From Auxenochlorella pyrenoidosa (Eukaryota > Chlorophyta > Trebouxiophyceae > Chlorellales > Chlorellaceae), in NCBI GenBank assembly GCA_001430745.1, contig KQ482039.1, positions 152,631 through 177,463 on the forward strand: 24,833 nucleotides of DNA. Reading direction: 5' to 3'. Positions 1-10,807 of this stretch are shown here, in pieces. The first letter of the stretch is position 1. Every line of letters begins with the position of its first letter. The position numbers were made by a program, and so were the translations under genes. The notes under the pieces are model-generated. The model saw nothing but the letters and a program-made list of their open reading frames with translations. It ran no database searches and was not told the origin of the DNA.

Positions 1-63
1 AACCCTTAACCTACCTCCGACACCACCCCCCCCCCCCACCCCCCACCACACACACACACACAG

Positions 64-673
64 TCTGGCGCCGACTTTGAGGTGGTCAACGTGCTGGACG
101 AGGTGTACAACCCCGGGCTGCGCGAGGCCATCAAGACCTACTCCGCCTGGCCCACCATCCCGCAGGTGGGGCCGCGGGGGCTCCTCTGGAGCGCGCCCGC
201 ACCGCGCGGCGCTGGCAGTGCACCCGCCCTGCTGGGATGCTGCCCAGCACAGAGGGTCTCCCACCCCCCACCCTTCATCCCCACCCTTCACAGTCGGCAT
301 GCTAACTTGCTGCCCGTCCCTGAAACTGCGCTCGCGTTCCGCATTTGGGTTCTCACCCCGCCGCCATGCATTGTGCTGCGCTCTGGCCGCAGGTGTTTGT
401 GGCCGGCGAGTTCATGGGCGGCGCCGACATCGTCAACCAGATGCACCAGAGCGGTGGGTGCTGCCCGCCCTGTCGGCGGCATGGTCGGGGCGACTGTGCC
501 TGGGCGACTGCACGCGCATGACGGCAGTGGGGCACGGTTGCCGCCAGGGGAGTGGGCGATGGTATGCCCTGAGTTCAGCAGGGAGAGGAGCAGAGCGTGT
601 TGTTTGCAACCGCCGCCTCCCTGCAGGCGAGCTGAAGAAGGCGCTGCAGGAGGCGGGCGCGGTTCGGGCGTGA
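64..673 (+). CDS. monothiol glutaredoxin (GrxS14/S16-like), 3' part, 5' cut by window edge
   Basis: Three exons are visible: 64-165, 393-453 and 627-673 (stop TGA 671-673). Joined in phase they encode the C-terminal half of a glutaredoxin. Diagnostic stretches are [28 protein letters not shown] followed by [14 protein letters not shown], and a terminal helix [10 protein letters not shown]. The [19 protein letters not shown] block is the glutathione-binding region of CGFS-type monothiol glutaredoxins, which in plants and algae bind and transfer Fe-S clusters. The closest resemblance is to the plastid GrxS14/S16 type. The CGFS active site and any transit peptide lie left of the window. Introns are 166-392 (phase 0) and 454-626 (phase 1). 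The acceptor before base 64 follows a C-rich then CA-repeat tract. Family assignment is strong; plastid location is an inference. Confidence 0.9.
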
Positions 674-834
674 AGAGCGCGGGCTTGCTCAGCCGACGCA
701 TCAGCAGCCGCTTGGCGTGGGACTTGCAGCTTGCAGCGGCACAGGCGGGTGCACATTGGTGCCCCTGTTCTCCAATTTTCATATGCTTCTCGCCGTTGAA
801 TACAATGAGGATCGCGTGACGCTGAACTGAGGGC

Positions 835-839
835 TGTAA
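835..839 (+). terminator. TGTAA polyadenylation signal of the glutaredoxin gene
   Basis: TGTAA lies 162 bases downstream of the glutaredoxin stop codon and 129 bases upstream of the next start. TGTAA is the usual chlorophyte polyadenylation signal. The spacing suggests a 3'UTR of about 180 bases. The intergenic stretch 674-967 holds nothing else that I recognise. Confidence 0.6.
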
Positions 840-967
840 GGATGTGCAAAGCTTGCCAAAGAAGCAGACAGAGCGGAGTGGCGGCAGCAGGCGCAGCGGC
901 AGCAGTGCCTTCTGGGTTCGCCGCTGCCGTTCGCTTCGCGCCCTCGACATTCTTTCCGATCGCGAGC

Positions 968-3702
968 ATGACGCTCACAGAGGCCGAAATCCGAGCCATC
1001 AACCTCATAGAGGTGGGCTTGCTCTTCACGCGCCTTGACCCGCGACTGCCCGGCTTCTCAAGCGCCACTTCCCCTCGTCGCCGCAGGTGATGCGGGAGGA
1101 AGCCGAGGAAGAGGGCCGCGAAGCGCCCGAGCCCCCAGCCGAGGCACGCTCATGGTGCGCAAGGGCGGGGGACGCTGGCGACGGCTGGCGGCTCGTGCTG
1201 TTGCGTCTCAGGCCATCAGAAGAGCAACACACTAATTTTAGTGTCACACGATGCAGGTCTGATGAGCAGATACGGGCCTTCTTCAAGAGTGGAGGCGCAT
1301 CTCTGCCGCAGGCAACAGCAAACGGCGCGGCAGCCGCAGCGGCAGAGCTTGCAGCCCGCTGCCCTCCCCCCGACGACGCCACCTTCAGCAAGTGGTTCCC
1401 TGGTCTTGCCCTCAGCAAGACGGGATGCACCAACCCCAGGTGATGCGGATTGCTCTTTGCAGAGCTCACAGTGGCACATTTCCCATGACTCGGCATGCCT
1501 GTGCGCTTGCATGCACCCTCCCTCACCCATTGTGTGTGCCCGGCGGCTCTCTGTGCCCCCAGGCTGCGCATCCTGTGCTTCCCAAACGCCGGCAATGCCG
1601 AGGATATGTACACGTCAGAAGGGTCGGGCGTGCGCCGCGCGCCCTCGCCGCTGCTGGTGCGCCGCCGGCGCTTCTGCTGCCTCATGCGCTGCGCCTTGGG
1701 GTGGGGGTGGGGTGGGGGTGGGGTGGGGGGGGCATGCAGCTGCCTGCTCGGCTTTCCGCCTGCCCTCGCCAGGCTTGCCCTGTGCAGTCCCGCAGCTGCT
1801 GTTCTTAGCAGAGGCACGATGTCCCGGAGCGCAGGACTGGTGCCGCGCCAACGGCGCCGAGTGCCTCGCAGTGCAGCCCCCGGGGCGCAACATGCGCGGC
1901 AAGGAGCCGCCCTTCACCACGTGCGCCTCGCTGGCGGCTGCGCTGCTGCCAGTGGTGGCCAGCCGGCTTGCAGAGGTGCCCTATGTGGTGAGCATGGGGG
2001 CTGCCCGCTGATGCAGAGCAGCGGCTGTTGTGTCCGGATTCTGACTCCTGGACAAATGAGATGGTGTGGGGTGCATTGCGGTCCCGGAGGCTGCCCTCTT
2101 GTGTGGCAGGAGCGGGAGCCCCGGTTGCCCTGCCCACCTGGGTACAAACTTGGTCTGCCGGGCAACTCGCGCCCTGGTCCGGGCAGCACATACTGCACGC
2201 ATGCGCCTGCGCACAGCGGCCCGGCAAAGCAGGCCCTCTCCCAGCTGGCCCAGCCCTCCCCTGCTGCACTGCGCCACGCTACGCTGTGCAGGTCATAGCG
2301 CACAGCGTGGGCACCTGGAATGCTTATGAGTTCCTGCGGCGAGCCCAGCGCCAGGGCCTGCCCATGCCGCGCAAGGCGTTCCTGTCGGGTGGGTGCGGCG
2401 CCAGCGCGGCGCCTGCTGTGCATGCTGTGCCCTGCTGCGAGCGCAAGCAATGCCACCGCCATGCCGCATGCCTGAGCTGAGGAGCTGTCAGAGGTCACAT
2501 CCGGTACCTACTCACACACGCATTTCCCCCATGGGAGTGCAGCCTCAGCCCGTGCGCAGCATAAACATGACCGTCGCAAATTGGTGTCGATTGCTAGTAA
2601 ACTCCACTCGATGTGTCAACCTCCCCCTTTTCTCTATCTTTATTTTCCTGCAGCCATGGCCTCGCCTGACATCCCCTGGGAGCAGCGCCCCTGGCGGCAG
2701 CAGCGGGGCCTGGACGAGGCGCAGTTCAAGGCGAGCGCCAGTGCTCTGTGACAGCTAGCCTAAACCGCCTGCCTATTTGGCTGCCACGCTGCCTGCCTGG
2801 CTGCCCCACCGTCTGCCTGCCTGTCTGCCTGCCTGCCTGCTCGGCTGCCTGATCGGCTGCCCCACTGCCTACCTGCCTGGTTGGCTGCCTGCCGTGGCAG
2901 TCAGCACCTCTCAGCACCTGGTGCCACCTGTTGCGCCAGCCCGGCCGGATCTCTGCTTGCTCCTTGCTGCAGGAGGAGTGCCGGGGGTGGGATGTGAATG
3001 AGCTTGTCTTCTCGGCAGCCCTGTGGGGCACGTACCAGGCATGCGGGCCGTGGGCAGCTGCTTGGGGGTAGCCGAGCCCTGGGGTGTGGGGTCCCAGCTT
3101 TCATATGTGTGCACGGCAGAGGTCCTCAGCCTGGTCTGCCCCCCGTGCAAGCAAGCAGAGCAGCTGTTGCTCCCTCACTCGGCCCGCCACCCCCACCCCA
3201 CCCCCTATCGTGCCGCACCTGCAGCCGCTGATGCGAGCCGATTTCACCCTGTTTGATGAGTATGAGCACACCCACGAGGGGGCGGCCCCGTTTGCTTTCC
3301 CGGTCACGGCATTCTGGGGCAGCTGCGACCGGCGCATCAAGCATCAGATGGTGCAGGTGCGGAGGGGCTGCCGGGGGTGGCCGCAGGACAAGGTGCCTGC
3401 ACTTGGGGGAGTGCATCAGTGAAGCTGGGGCAGGCAAGCGGCGGCGCACCAAACTTGGTGGCAAAATGGCTCGATGCTGCACCCAACCGGTGGCTTCTCG
3501 GTTTCCTCGCTCTTTGCGGCGCTGCCGCTGCGCCCCAACACCTGCGCTCGCTGCTCCCACCCAGCAGGGCTGGAGCCGGTTCACGAGCGGGCCGTTTCAG
3601 CTTTTGGAGGTGGAGGGGCACCACCTGTGGCCCCTTGAAAAGGCCAGCAAGGCGGCGTGGCTGGGCGTGATTGCGGAGCAGCTGGCCGCGCTGCAGCTTT
3701 GA
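968..3702 (+). CDS. type II thioesterase (GrsT / oleoyl-ACP hydrolase-like), alpha/beta hydrolase
   Basis: Proposed exons are 968-1012, 1087-1439, 1563-1656, 1835-1987, 2292-2388, 2654-2730, 2973-3038, 3225-3356 and 3568-3702. They total 1152 nt, coding 383 residues. An optional in-frame intron 1155-1256 would give 349. The core matches thioesterases that release or edit acyl chains on carrier proteins. It begins RILCFPNAG (oxyanion region), then WCRANGAECLAVQPPGR and IAHSVGTW, whose Ser is the nucleophile. It continues with PLMRADFTLFDEY, FWGSCD with the acidic residue, and EVEGHHLWPL with the catalytic His. In the 349-residue form the triad falls near S186, D296 and H324. The first 100 residues are an acidic, Ala-rich extension not typical of the bacterial family. 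The start ATG is the first in frame and follows the upstream TGTAA by 129 bases. No polyketide or peptide synthase lies in the window, so the acyl substrate is unknown. Two introns start with GC. Confidence 0.85.
1155..1256 (+). other. probable in-frame intron inside the second thioesterase exon
   Basis: GTGCGC at 1155 and GATGCAG ending at 1256 bound 102 bases (34 codons) with no stop, so both readings stay open. CACTAAT near 1230 looks like a branch site, and this stretch is more AT-rich than its surroundings. I favour splicing, which joins SW to SDEQIRAFF, but only transcripts can decide. Confidence 0.5.
1698..1732 (+). repeat. G-rich run in thioesterase intron (possible G-quadruplex)
   Basis: This is a run of GGGG and GGGGG blocks separated by single T bases, inside the intron 1657-1834. 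It fits the G-quadruplex pattern (four G runs of three or more, loops of one). Function, if any, is unknown. Confidence 0.5.
2731..2972 (+). other. GC-AG intron of the thioesterase gene
   Basis: The coding frame ends ...EAQFK at AAG 2728-2730, followed by GCGAGC. It resumes at 2973 after TTGCTGCAG with EECRGWDVNELVF. No GT near the junction keeps the frame. The intron is largely a CTGCCTGC-type repeat (about 2767-2895). Confidence 0.65.
2767..2895 (+). repeat. degenerate CTGCCTGC/GGCTGCCT tandem repeat
   Basis: Repeated CTGCCTG, GGCTGCC and TGTCTGCC units fill the middle of the GC-AG intron. It is a simple tetranucleotide-derived expansion and supports the non-coding reading of this interval. 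Confidence 0.7.
3039..3224 (+). other. second GC-AG intron of the thioesterase gene
   Basis: The exon ends ...SAALWGTYQ at CAG 3036-3038, followed by GCATGC. The next exon opens at 3225 with PLMRADF after CACCTGCAG. Using the nearby GT (in GGCACGTACC) breaks the frame with an immediate stop, so the GC donor is the consistent choice. Confidence 0.6.
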
Positions 3703-3976
3703 GCTGCGGGGGCAGTGGCGGAGGTGCGCTGTGTGCGCTCAGCCGTTGCCGCTGCCCACCATCTGAAGCAATGGCCATTACTAGCACTCCCATCCAGTTT
3801 TAAGGTCGATTGCACTTGGCAGAGGCTGGCAGACGAGATGGCGCAGAAGATGCAGGGCCATTACCAGCCACAGCAGTTGAAACAAGGCATGGCGCTGCTG
3901 AGCAGGTCACTCCCGCCGCACAAGCACTGGGCAGTGTCGGCTCGTCCAGATGCCGCTTTTTTCGCGATCTCTGACC

Positions 3977-5253
3977 ATGCCCACCATATTGCGACTAGTT
4001 TTTGTGCTTGTGGCGGCGGTTGTCGCGACAGCAGACCTTGGTCTTCGCCCGCAGGTGCCTGCGAAGGGCGGGACGCAGCTCTCGGGCCCTTCGAGCGCTT
4101 CAGCAGTTTGTGCGCTCAGAGAGAGCAACAGACCCTCGCTGCGAGCGCCTGGCAGTGGCGAGGGACGGGGGCGGCGGCAGCTCCCGCTGGTATATTTGCG
4201 GTAAATGCACGGGCAGGCCCCCGCCCAGGTGGCTTCATGCACACTCGCTTTGTGCTGCCGTTGCAGGACATGGCGGCCATAGCAGTGCTGGACTGGACCT
4301 TCTTCGGGCCGCAAGTCCTGTCTGAGTGCCGGCCGGAGACCTTCTTGGTGGGGCGATCGGCCTGCAAACGACCTCAGGCTTGCTCGGCTTCGTCTGCTAA
4401 AATAGCCATGCCGAGCTGACTTGTTGGCTGCTCATGCTTTGCTGAGCTCCCAGCTCGTCCATGCAACTCACGCCGCAGAGCTGGGAGACGGCCCAGGCGG
4501 AGACTGCCTGCGAGCAGCAGCTGAACGGGGACGCCACGGGGCGCTTTGTGAGCCTGCGTTCCCAGCCATACCATGATGGGTTGCATGGCCCAGGGCCTAC
4601 GACCACACCTGGGGTCGCTGCCGCCAGCGTCGTGTATCTGTGCATGCATGTCCTAGCACCCAGCTGCCTCACCTGCGGTGCTGCCAAGCCACCTTGCTGC
4701 CATGCAACCCTGCAGACCAACTCTATCTGCCCTGAGCCGTGCAAGGCAGTCAACAAGCGCGTGAGTGCCGGGCAGAAGCTCGTGTAGGCTGCAAGGGCAG
4801 CTGCGTTGGCACACGAAGGGCTGCATGGCTGATCTGCACGGCAGTCCACCGCGGCAGCTGTCGGTGGGCATGGCCTGCATGGCGGCCTGCGCATGTCCCG
4901 CACAGAGGATCAGGCTGTGGCCGGCACCGACATGCCTGCGCCCTGCCCCGCTTCCTTCTTAATTTTAACAACAGATGGGGGAGGCCTGCGCGGCGCAGTG
5001 GTGGAGCGTGGCGGTGTCGCGCTTTGCGGCCTGGCAGGAGCGCAACGGCAGCTACCCCGCGTGGGCAGAGCAGTACCTGCGCGGCTACTTCTCGATAGGC
5101 GTCTGCGACGCCCCCACGGCAGACTACTACGAACAGCGATCCTTTGAGGACCTGGTGTCCAACATTGTCGACCTGGGCTCGTATGCCAAGGATTATCTTG
5201 ACCTCTGCCTGCCAGACGTGCCGACGCTGTTTGATGCGCCGCCGCCCGGCTGA
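3977..5253 (+). CDS. small putative secreted or ER-targeted protein, function not recognised
   Basis: Proposed exons are 3977-4054, 4267-4347, 4479-4547 and 4975-5253, all joined at phase 0, giving 168 residues. The first 20 or so residues (MPTILRLVFVLVAAVVATA) look like a classic signal peptide: a short basic start, a hydrophobic core, and an Ala-x-Ala-like end. The next exons read DMAAIAVLDWTFFGPQVLSE and SWETAQAETACEQQLNGD. The last exon (92 residues) is the most convincing, with WWSVAVSRFAAWQERNGSYP, WAEQYLRGYFSIG and SFEDLVSNIVDLGSYAKDYL. It is Trp/Tyr-rich, probably alpha-helical, and has no transmembrane segment. I do not recognise the family. The last exon is well supported. The first three rest on splice sites and phase alone, and the signal-peptide exon could be a chance reading. 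The 274 bases between it and the thioesterase stop show nothing else. Confidence 0.5.
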
Positions 5254-5572
5254 TGGCCGGCTGCAGCGGCGCGGTGCATGACCTTTCATTGTTCCTCCTG
5301 TCCAGCAAGTAATGAAACACAGGCACAGTTAGTGGTGTGTGCAGCATCAGTGTCGTCGAGGCGCACCGTGCAGCGGCCCGCCTGCTCCTGCGCTGCAGCG
5401 CGCTGCTGCTGCTACATGTGATGCAAGTTCGGCTCGCCCTGCGGCCGTTGTCTCACAGCAATCACATGCGCATGTTCTCGGTATTGTGAAAGAGGGCGCT
5501 GCGCTTGCTGGAGCGGCCCTGCGGCAGCTGTTCCCTGACAAGGCGACCTGGTTACCCGCCGTATTACCTCAG
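5254..5572 (+). other. gap between genes 3 and 4, possibly a non-ATG-started upstream coding stretch
   Basis: No TGTAA is seen after gene 3. From about 5340 to 5579 one frame stays open into the first exon of the WD40 gene and reads protein-like near its end (VLGIVKEGAALAGAALRQL, then FPDKATWLPAVLPQ). It has no ATG before 5573, so either the true start lies in an unseen upstream exon or this is 5'UTR. Another ATG at 5421 could be spliced from GTATTG 5481 to the AG before 5573. Confidence 0.4.
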
Positions 5573-8500
5573 ATGTCAGGTGAGGCGTTCAGAGTCCGGT
5601 TGAACGCAATCCATGGCGACTCGAGCTCGCAGCCCTTACTTCACGGATCTCCCCGTCTCCTGCTGCCGCAGGCGGCCCACCTGGCGGCCTTGAGGCGCCG
5701 GGAGAAGACCATGGAGGCCATCGCAGTGGGCAGTCGGGCGCTGCGCCAGCCGGTGGCCAGCTAGCAGGTGGCGGCGGCAGTGGCGGCACCCAGCCGCCTG
5801 CCGAGCCGCCTGCCACTGGCGAGCAGCCAGAGCACGAGGACGGCCAGGAGTATTGGTTCTTAGAAGACGATGGTGATGAAGCCGACTGGCAAGACGCCGC
5901 CGATGGTGCGCATCGGATGAAGTTGACTGCCGGCACTGCATTTGACGGCTGGGTTGTTTGAAATTGCAACTTGAAAGGCTCTGCTTGCTTGTCAATGCCT
6001 ACTCCAGCTTCTGGCCGCTATCGCGCAGACGAGGACCTTGACGCGGAAGATGATGAAGAGCTGGAGGCCTGGGACGACGAGTTTGGCAATGAGGAGGACT
6101 TCAGTGATGACGATGACGTGGGTGCTGACCCTCCTCGGAGAGCATGCTGTCCGATGCTGCGCCAAGGCTGCGCGGCCTCCGCTGTGCTGTGCGCACGTCT
6201 GCGCTTCCAGTACCGCAGTCAAACAGCAAGCTGCGCCAGCTGTCATCGCATGCATCCGCATCTCTGCCCACCCACCATCAGCAGTACAGTCTGATGCATC
6301 GCGATTGCGAGTGCCAAGTTGCACCCCAAGCACCAGGCATCATGCACTGAGGCGCGACCATGCTCAAGCTCCCTCGCCATGCAAAAGTGTACACAGAGGT
6401 TACACCTGACGGTGAACGCTGTGTCTTTCACATGCAGGACCTGAACGATTGGGACGAAGACGATGGCAGCGAGTCGTCTGATGCGCCAGGTACGAACTCT
6501 CCCTCCCCTAGTAGGCTTGCCCGATCGTTGTGCCTCAAGGTCTTGCTTGGCCCGGGTGCCAGCGCTCCACGTGACGGGCTGCAGGCTGTAGCCGTGTGCT
6601 TGCTGCCTGCTCCCCGGAGGCCGTCGAGGTGTCGTCTGCACCACGCCTGCTGGCACTCCACTGGCGGCCATGCTGCGTGCAGAGGCGGAGGAGGCGGCGC
6701 GAGATCAGCTGGAGGCAGACACAGCGGGGCGTTTTTTGTGCCCCGGCTGGGCCGCTTACCCCATCCCCACCGCGTGAGCCCGCTGCCCTGCCGCTGATGG
6801 TCTGCACCCGACTCTGGAGCCCTTGCAGACCTTATGTACCCCCCTTGGGATGCTGCACTGCACCAGGCCGGCCATGCTCGCATCTGAACAGCCAGCCGGC
6901 GGGTAACGACATGCGGGGCCCGGCTTTCTGCCCCCCTTCTCCTGGGTGCCCAGCCTAGCCTCCCGGCCCCACCCATCGCAGATCCCACCACTTTCAGTCT
7001 GCTGATGCCCTGGCGCTGTCAGAGGCGCCTGGGCCGGGCGGCAGCCTGCTGGCAGCGACGTTTGATCTGCATGGCGTGACGGTGTGGCTGCTGCCACCGG
7101 CAGGCGACGTTGCAGCCCTGGGGCCCGGCCAGGTGGGCATGCGCTTCGGGGCAGTGTGCCTGCGCTGGCGTGCCGGTGATTGAGCCGTGCCATCCTGGCC
7201 GGCGCCTGCCTAATGCCCTACCTCCTTCTGTGCCGGCACAAGGCCCGCCTCCAACGCCCACGCAGCTGCCCTCTGCCCCGCAGCCCGCTGTCTATGCTGA
7301 TGCATTGCCCGCCAGTGACGCTCGATCGCTCTCTCCCTGTGCCCTGCAGCTCGCCTTCCGGCTGGGGGGTTTCCAGGCGCCCCGGGAAGCCTTCTCCCTA
7401 GCCTTCTCGCCTGACGGCCGGTGGCTGGCCACGGGCGCCGAGGGCGGCCTGCTGACCCTGTACTCGGTCGAACCCACAGCGCCGCCTCGGTGGGTGCACC
7501 AATCGGGTGGAAGCCCCTGCCTGCCTGTGCGCGCTGCCTTTGTGCGACTGTGTGACGGAGCTGCGCAGCGACAGCTGCCGCGTGGTTGTGCCCCTCGCGT
7601 GTTGGGCAGCGCAGCTTCTGGCCCCAGCAGGTGGCGAGTGGCTGCCGCCGGTATCGGTCCCTGGTCCCCTTCCCCTGCCGCTGGTGACGGCCCCTGCCGC
7701 CCTTTCTCCTGCCGCCTGGAGCACCCTGCAGGCCGCAGCTGCCGCCCGGCCGGCTGCCGCCCCTGCAAGGCCTCAACTACTTCTACACGCCGCTGCTGCT
7801 GCCCCAGCAGCTGCGGCTGCGGCAGCAGCAGGAGGCGCAGGCGCCGGCGGCAGGTGACGGCGCGGTGCCAGGGGACCCGCAGGCTGCCGCGCCGCCGCCC
7901 GCGCAGGCGTGTGAGCAGCCAGCGGGGCTGGCGCCGGGGCTGGAGCTGCAAGTGATGGATCTGGCGATAGATGCGGTGCAGCGCAAGCTGCAGGTTGCGG
8001 CAGGGGACGGCGGCAGCCCGCGGCAGTGTCAGCTGCGGCATGCGGCGCTGCACGAGGAGTTGGAGCAGAACCGGGCCTATTTGCGCGCTGTGATGGGCCA
8101 GGTGGGGGTCAGCAACTTTCCTTTGGGCCCCTCTCTGCCGAGGGGCGCGTGCGTGTTTGACCCACGGCTGTCGTCACACCCTGCCTCCCACCCTGCCCAA
8201 CCGTCTGGCAGGCCGGTTGCTGCCGTGCCTCGACTGGCAGCCTTGCAAGCACGGCTCGGCTGTGCCCGCCCCTGCAGCCAAGCGCCTGCGCCGTTACCTC
8301 CCTGCAGGACATGTACATGCTGCTTCCGGCGCCGCCGCCGCCGGCAGCGGGCGGCCACCCCGTTGAGCCCCCAGCAGCGGGTGTGGGCGACCTGGCAGCC
8401 ATGGAGCATGAGGTGGCGGCCTCGGTGAGAGCTGCAGGGAAGCTGCCCGAGGTTTCTCGTCTTGAGCCGGAGCTGGGGGGGCCCTTGCAGGCAGGGTTCA

Positions 8501-10775
8501 CAGCATGAGGATTGACGTGGGACTGACGTGAAGCCACCAGGCCAGGAGCCTGCGCTGATAGCTGGTAGCGCTGTGTATCGGTGATCTTCTTGGAGGTGGC
8601 TGCAGCGGTCTCCCCCTGCCCCTTCCGCCTGCAGTACCGTAGCTTCATGTACCGTGCGGGAGCTGCTGTGCAGCTGCTGCAGGCCATTGGGCGGCAGCGG
8701 GAGGCTGCAGAGCCAGACGCCGCCAGTGGTGCAGCAGCAGAGGCAGTGGCGGGGGCAGTTCTGGAGGCGGCCGCGGCCCCGGCCGAAGGTGCTGCCAGCA
8801 CACAGCCACAGCAGGCAGACCAGCAGGACAAGGCTGCAGGTAAGCGGCCGCTTACCGCGGGGCAGGCAGCGGACGCAGCCGCCCAGCAGCAGCACCGCCC
8901 GGCCCAGCAAGGGGGCCAGCAGGCGCAGCAGCAGGAAGCGTCGAGTGCGGCGGCAGTGCAGCTGCGCGGCATCTTGGCAGTGGGCATGCAGCCGGAGCAG
9001 GCCAGGAGGGTGAGTCACAAGCATGGTTTGTGTGTGCGCGGGGGCTGTCTTGGACGAGGTGCACAGGCATGCGGTGCGCAGCGCGGTGGCCGGCCGTGCC
9101 ATCTGCTCTTGTTGCTGCGGCACCTGCCAGCTGGCAAGATTGTCCTGTGTTTTGGACTTTTTGTCCTGCAGTTCCCCTTCCTCGGCGAAGGCATGCTCAA
9201 CGGTGAGCCCTCTGGTGCCCGTGCCGCTCTGCCTTGCCTGCCGCCTGTCTGCTCCAAACGCGGCCGCAGTCCCTGCTGCCTCAACGGTTGCGCCACCTTG
9301 CAATGAGTGTGTTTTCGAGCGTTTTTGCCGGCCGCCCACATGCAGGTGTGCGCTTTGGCATGGTGGCGGGCAAGCAGCGTCTGCTGGCGGCTGACCAGGT
9401 GGGGCCATCTGTCAGCCTGCCTACGGCCTGCCGCCCGCCCACCCGCAACGTTCAACCGTTAGCTCAGGCCTCGTCCTAAGCTGCGGCCTGTTGTCAGGCC
9501 TCGCGTGTTTCCAGAAGCCTGCTCCTGCGACACATGTTGTACATCTGCATGCCCATGTTTGCAGTCTGGCTACGTGTACGTGTTTGAGCTGCCCAGCTCG
9601 GCAGCTACGGAGGAGGCAGGCAGCAGCAGCAGCAGCAGCAGTGGCGGCGGCAGTGCCAGCAGCGAGCTGCGGGCGGAGCAGCTGCTGTGCGCAGGGCTGG
9701 GGGAGCCCTCCCGGCACTGGCGCATGCGGCCGGTGAGAGCAAGCCCTGTGTACTGTGCTGGGGTGCTGCTGCGCTGCCTTCCTGGATGCCCTGGCCGCAC
9801 AGCTTGGCCTGGGAGGCCCGCAGCCACTTGCCCGCACGCGCACCGTCTCGCCGGTGGCTGCTGCTCTGTCGGGCGTGCTGACCCCTTTCCTGGTGAGCGG
9901 TGAGCAGCCCGCCTGATGCATCCCACCAAGCACCATCTTACCAGTGCACGCCTTGCGTGCCGCCCTGCTCCAGGTCAATTTCTTCAGCGCCACCCAGCAC
10001 CCGCTTGGGGCTCGGGTGCAGCAGCAGCAGCCGGCAACGGTCCCCCGGCCTGGGAACAGGGAGGGCACGAGCGCCGCCGTACGCGCCGCGGAGGCAGCAG
10101 CAGCCTGCCCCAACGTCGCTGCGGCTGGCACGGCTGCCGCCGGCGATGGTTCAGGGCTGTTCCTCACCGCCGCGCTGGGGCCCTTCCCCATGCCCTGCAA
10201 CCTGGCGGCCGCCTCGCCGGATGGCCGCTGGATCGCGGGTGCGTGCAGCTCCAGTTGTCAGTTTTGGCCGGTGTGTGTGATGGGCACGCCTGCAGCGCCC
10301 CCGGTCTACTGCAGCTTGCAAAGCGCGGCATGCCCACGTGCATGCGTCCGAGAGCGCATGTGCTGGGGCTGGCAGACAGGGCAGCTTGCAGCTCCGGCTG
10401 GCTCTCGTTGGTTGCCCGCCGTGCCGCTAGCGACCCGCCGCAGCACCCTGCGCCACCCTCCTCTGGCAGCCCTCCCTGCAGCCGCAAAATGCCCCTGCGT
10501 TACATACATTGCATCCCCTGCCCTCCGTCCCTGCCTGTCCCCTGCAGCCGTGGGCGACGCGCAGGCTGTTTACCTGGCTGACCAGTCTGCCGGCTTTGCC
10601 TGGCGCTCCCTGCCTTTTGACCTGGCGGGCGGGCTGTCCGAAGCAGAGCAGGGCCTCGATGCAGGTGGGCACGGCGCCGGGGTGGCCCGCTGGGTGGCTG
10701 GGGGTGCGGTGGTGTGCACGTGTGTGTTGTGTGTGCGCGCGTGTGTGGTTGGACGTGCGTGTGTGGGTGCGTGGT

Positions 10776-10807
<32 letters not shown>

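Noticed and set aside
1..63. AACCCTTAACC-like start of the window as telomere repeat
   Set aside because: No tandem repetition follows; it is a C-rich and CA-rich polypyrimidine stretch before a splice acceptor.
4056..4204. possible extra exon in gene 3 (ALRALQQFVRSERATD in one frame)
   Set aside because: No frame here joins both the signal-peptide exon and the DMAAIAVLDWTFF exon without a stop. Skipping it keeps phase 0 throughout, though doubt remains.
8077..9408. 443-residue minus-strand open frame opposite the WD40 exons
   Set aside because: It lies antisense to exons with consistent splice phases and is Cys/Ala/Arg-rich, as expected for the shadow of GC-rich codons.
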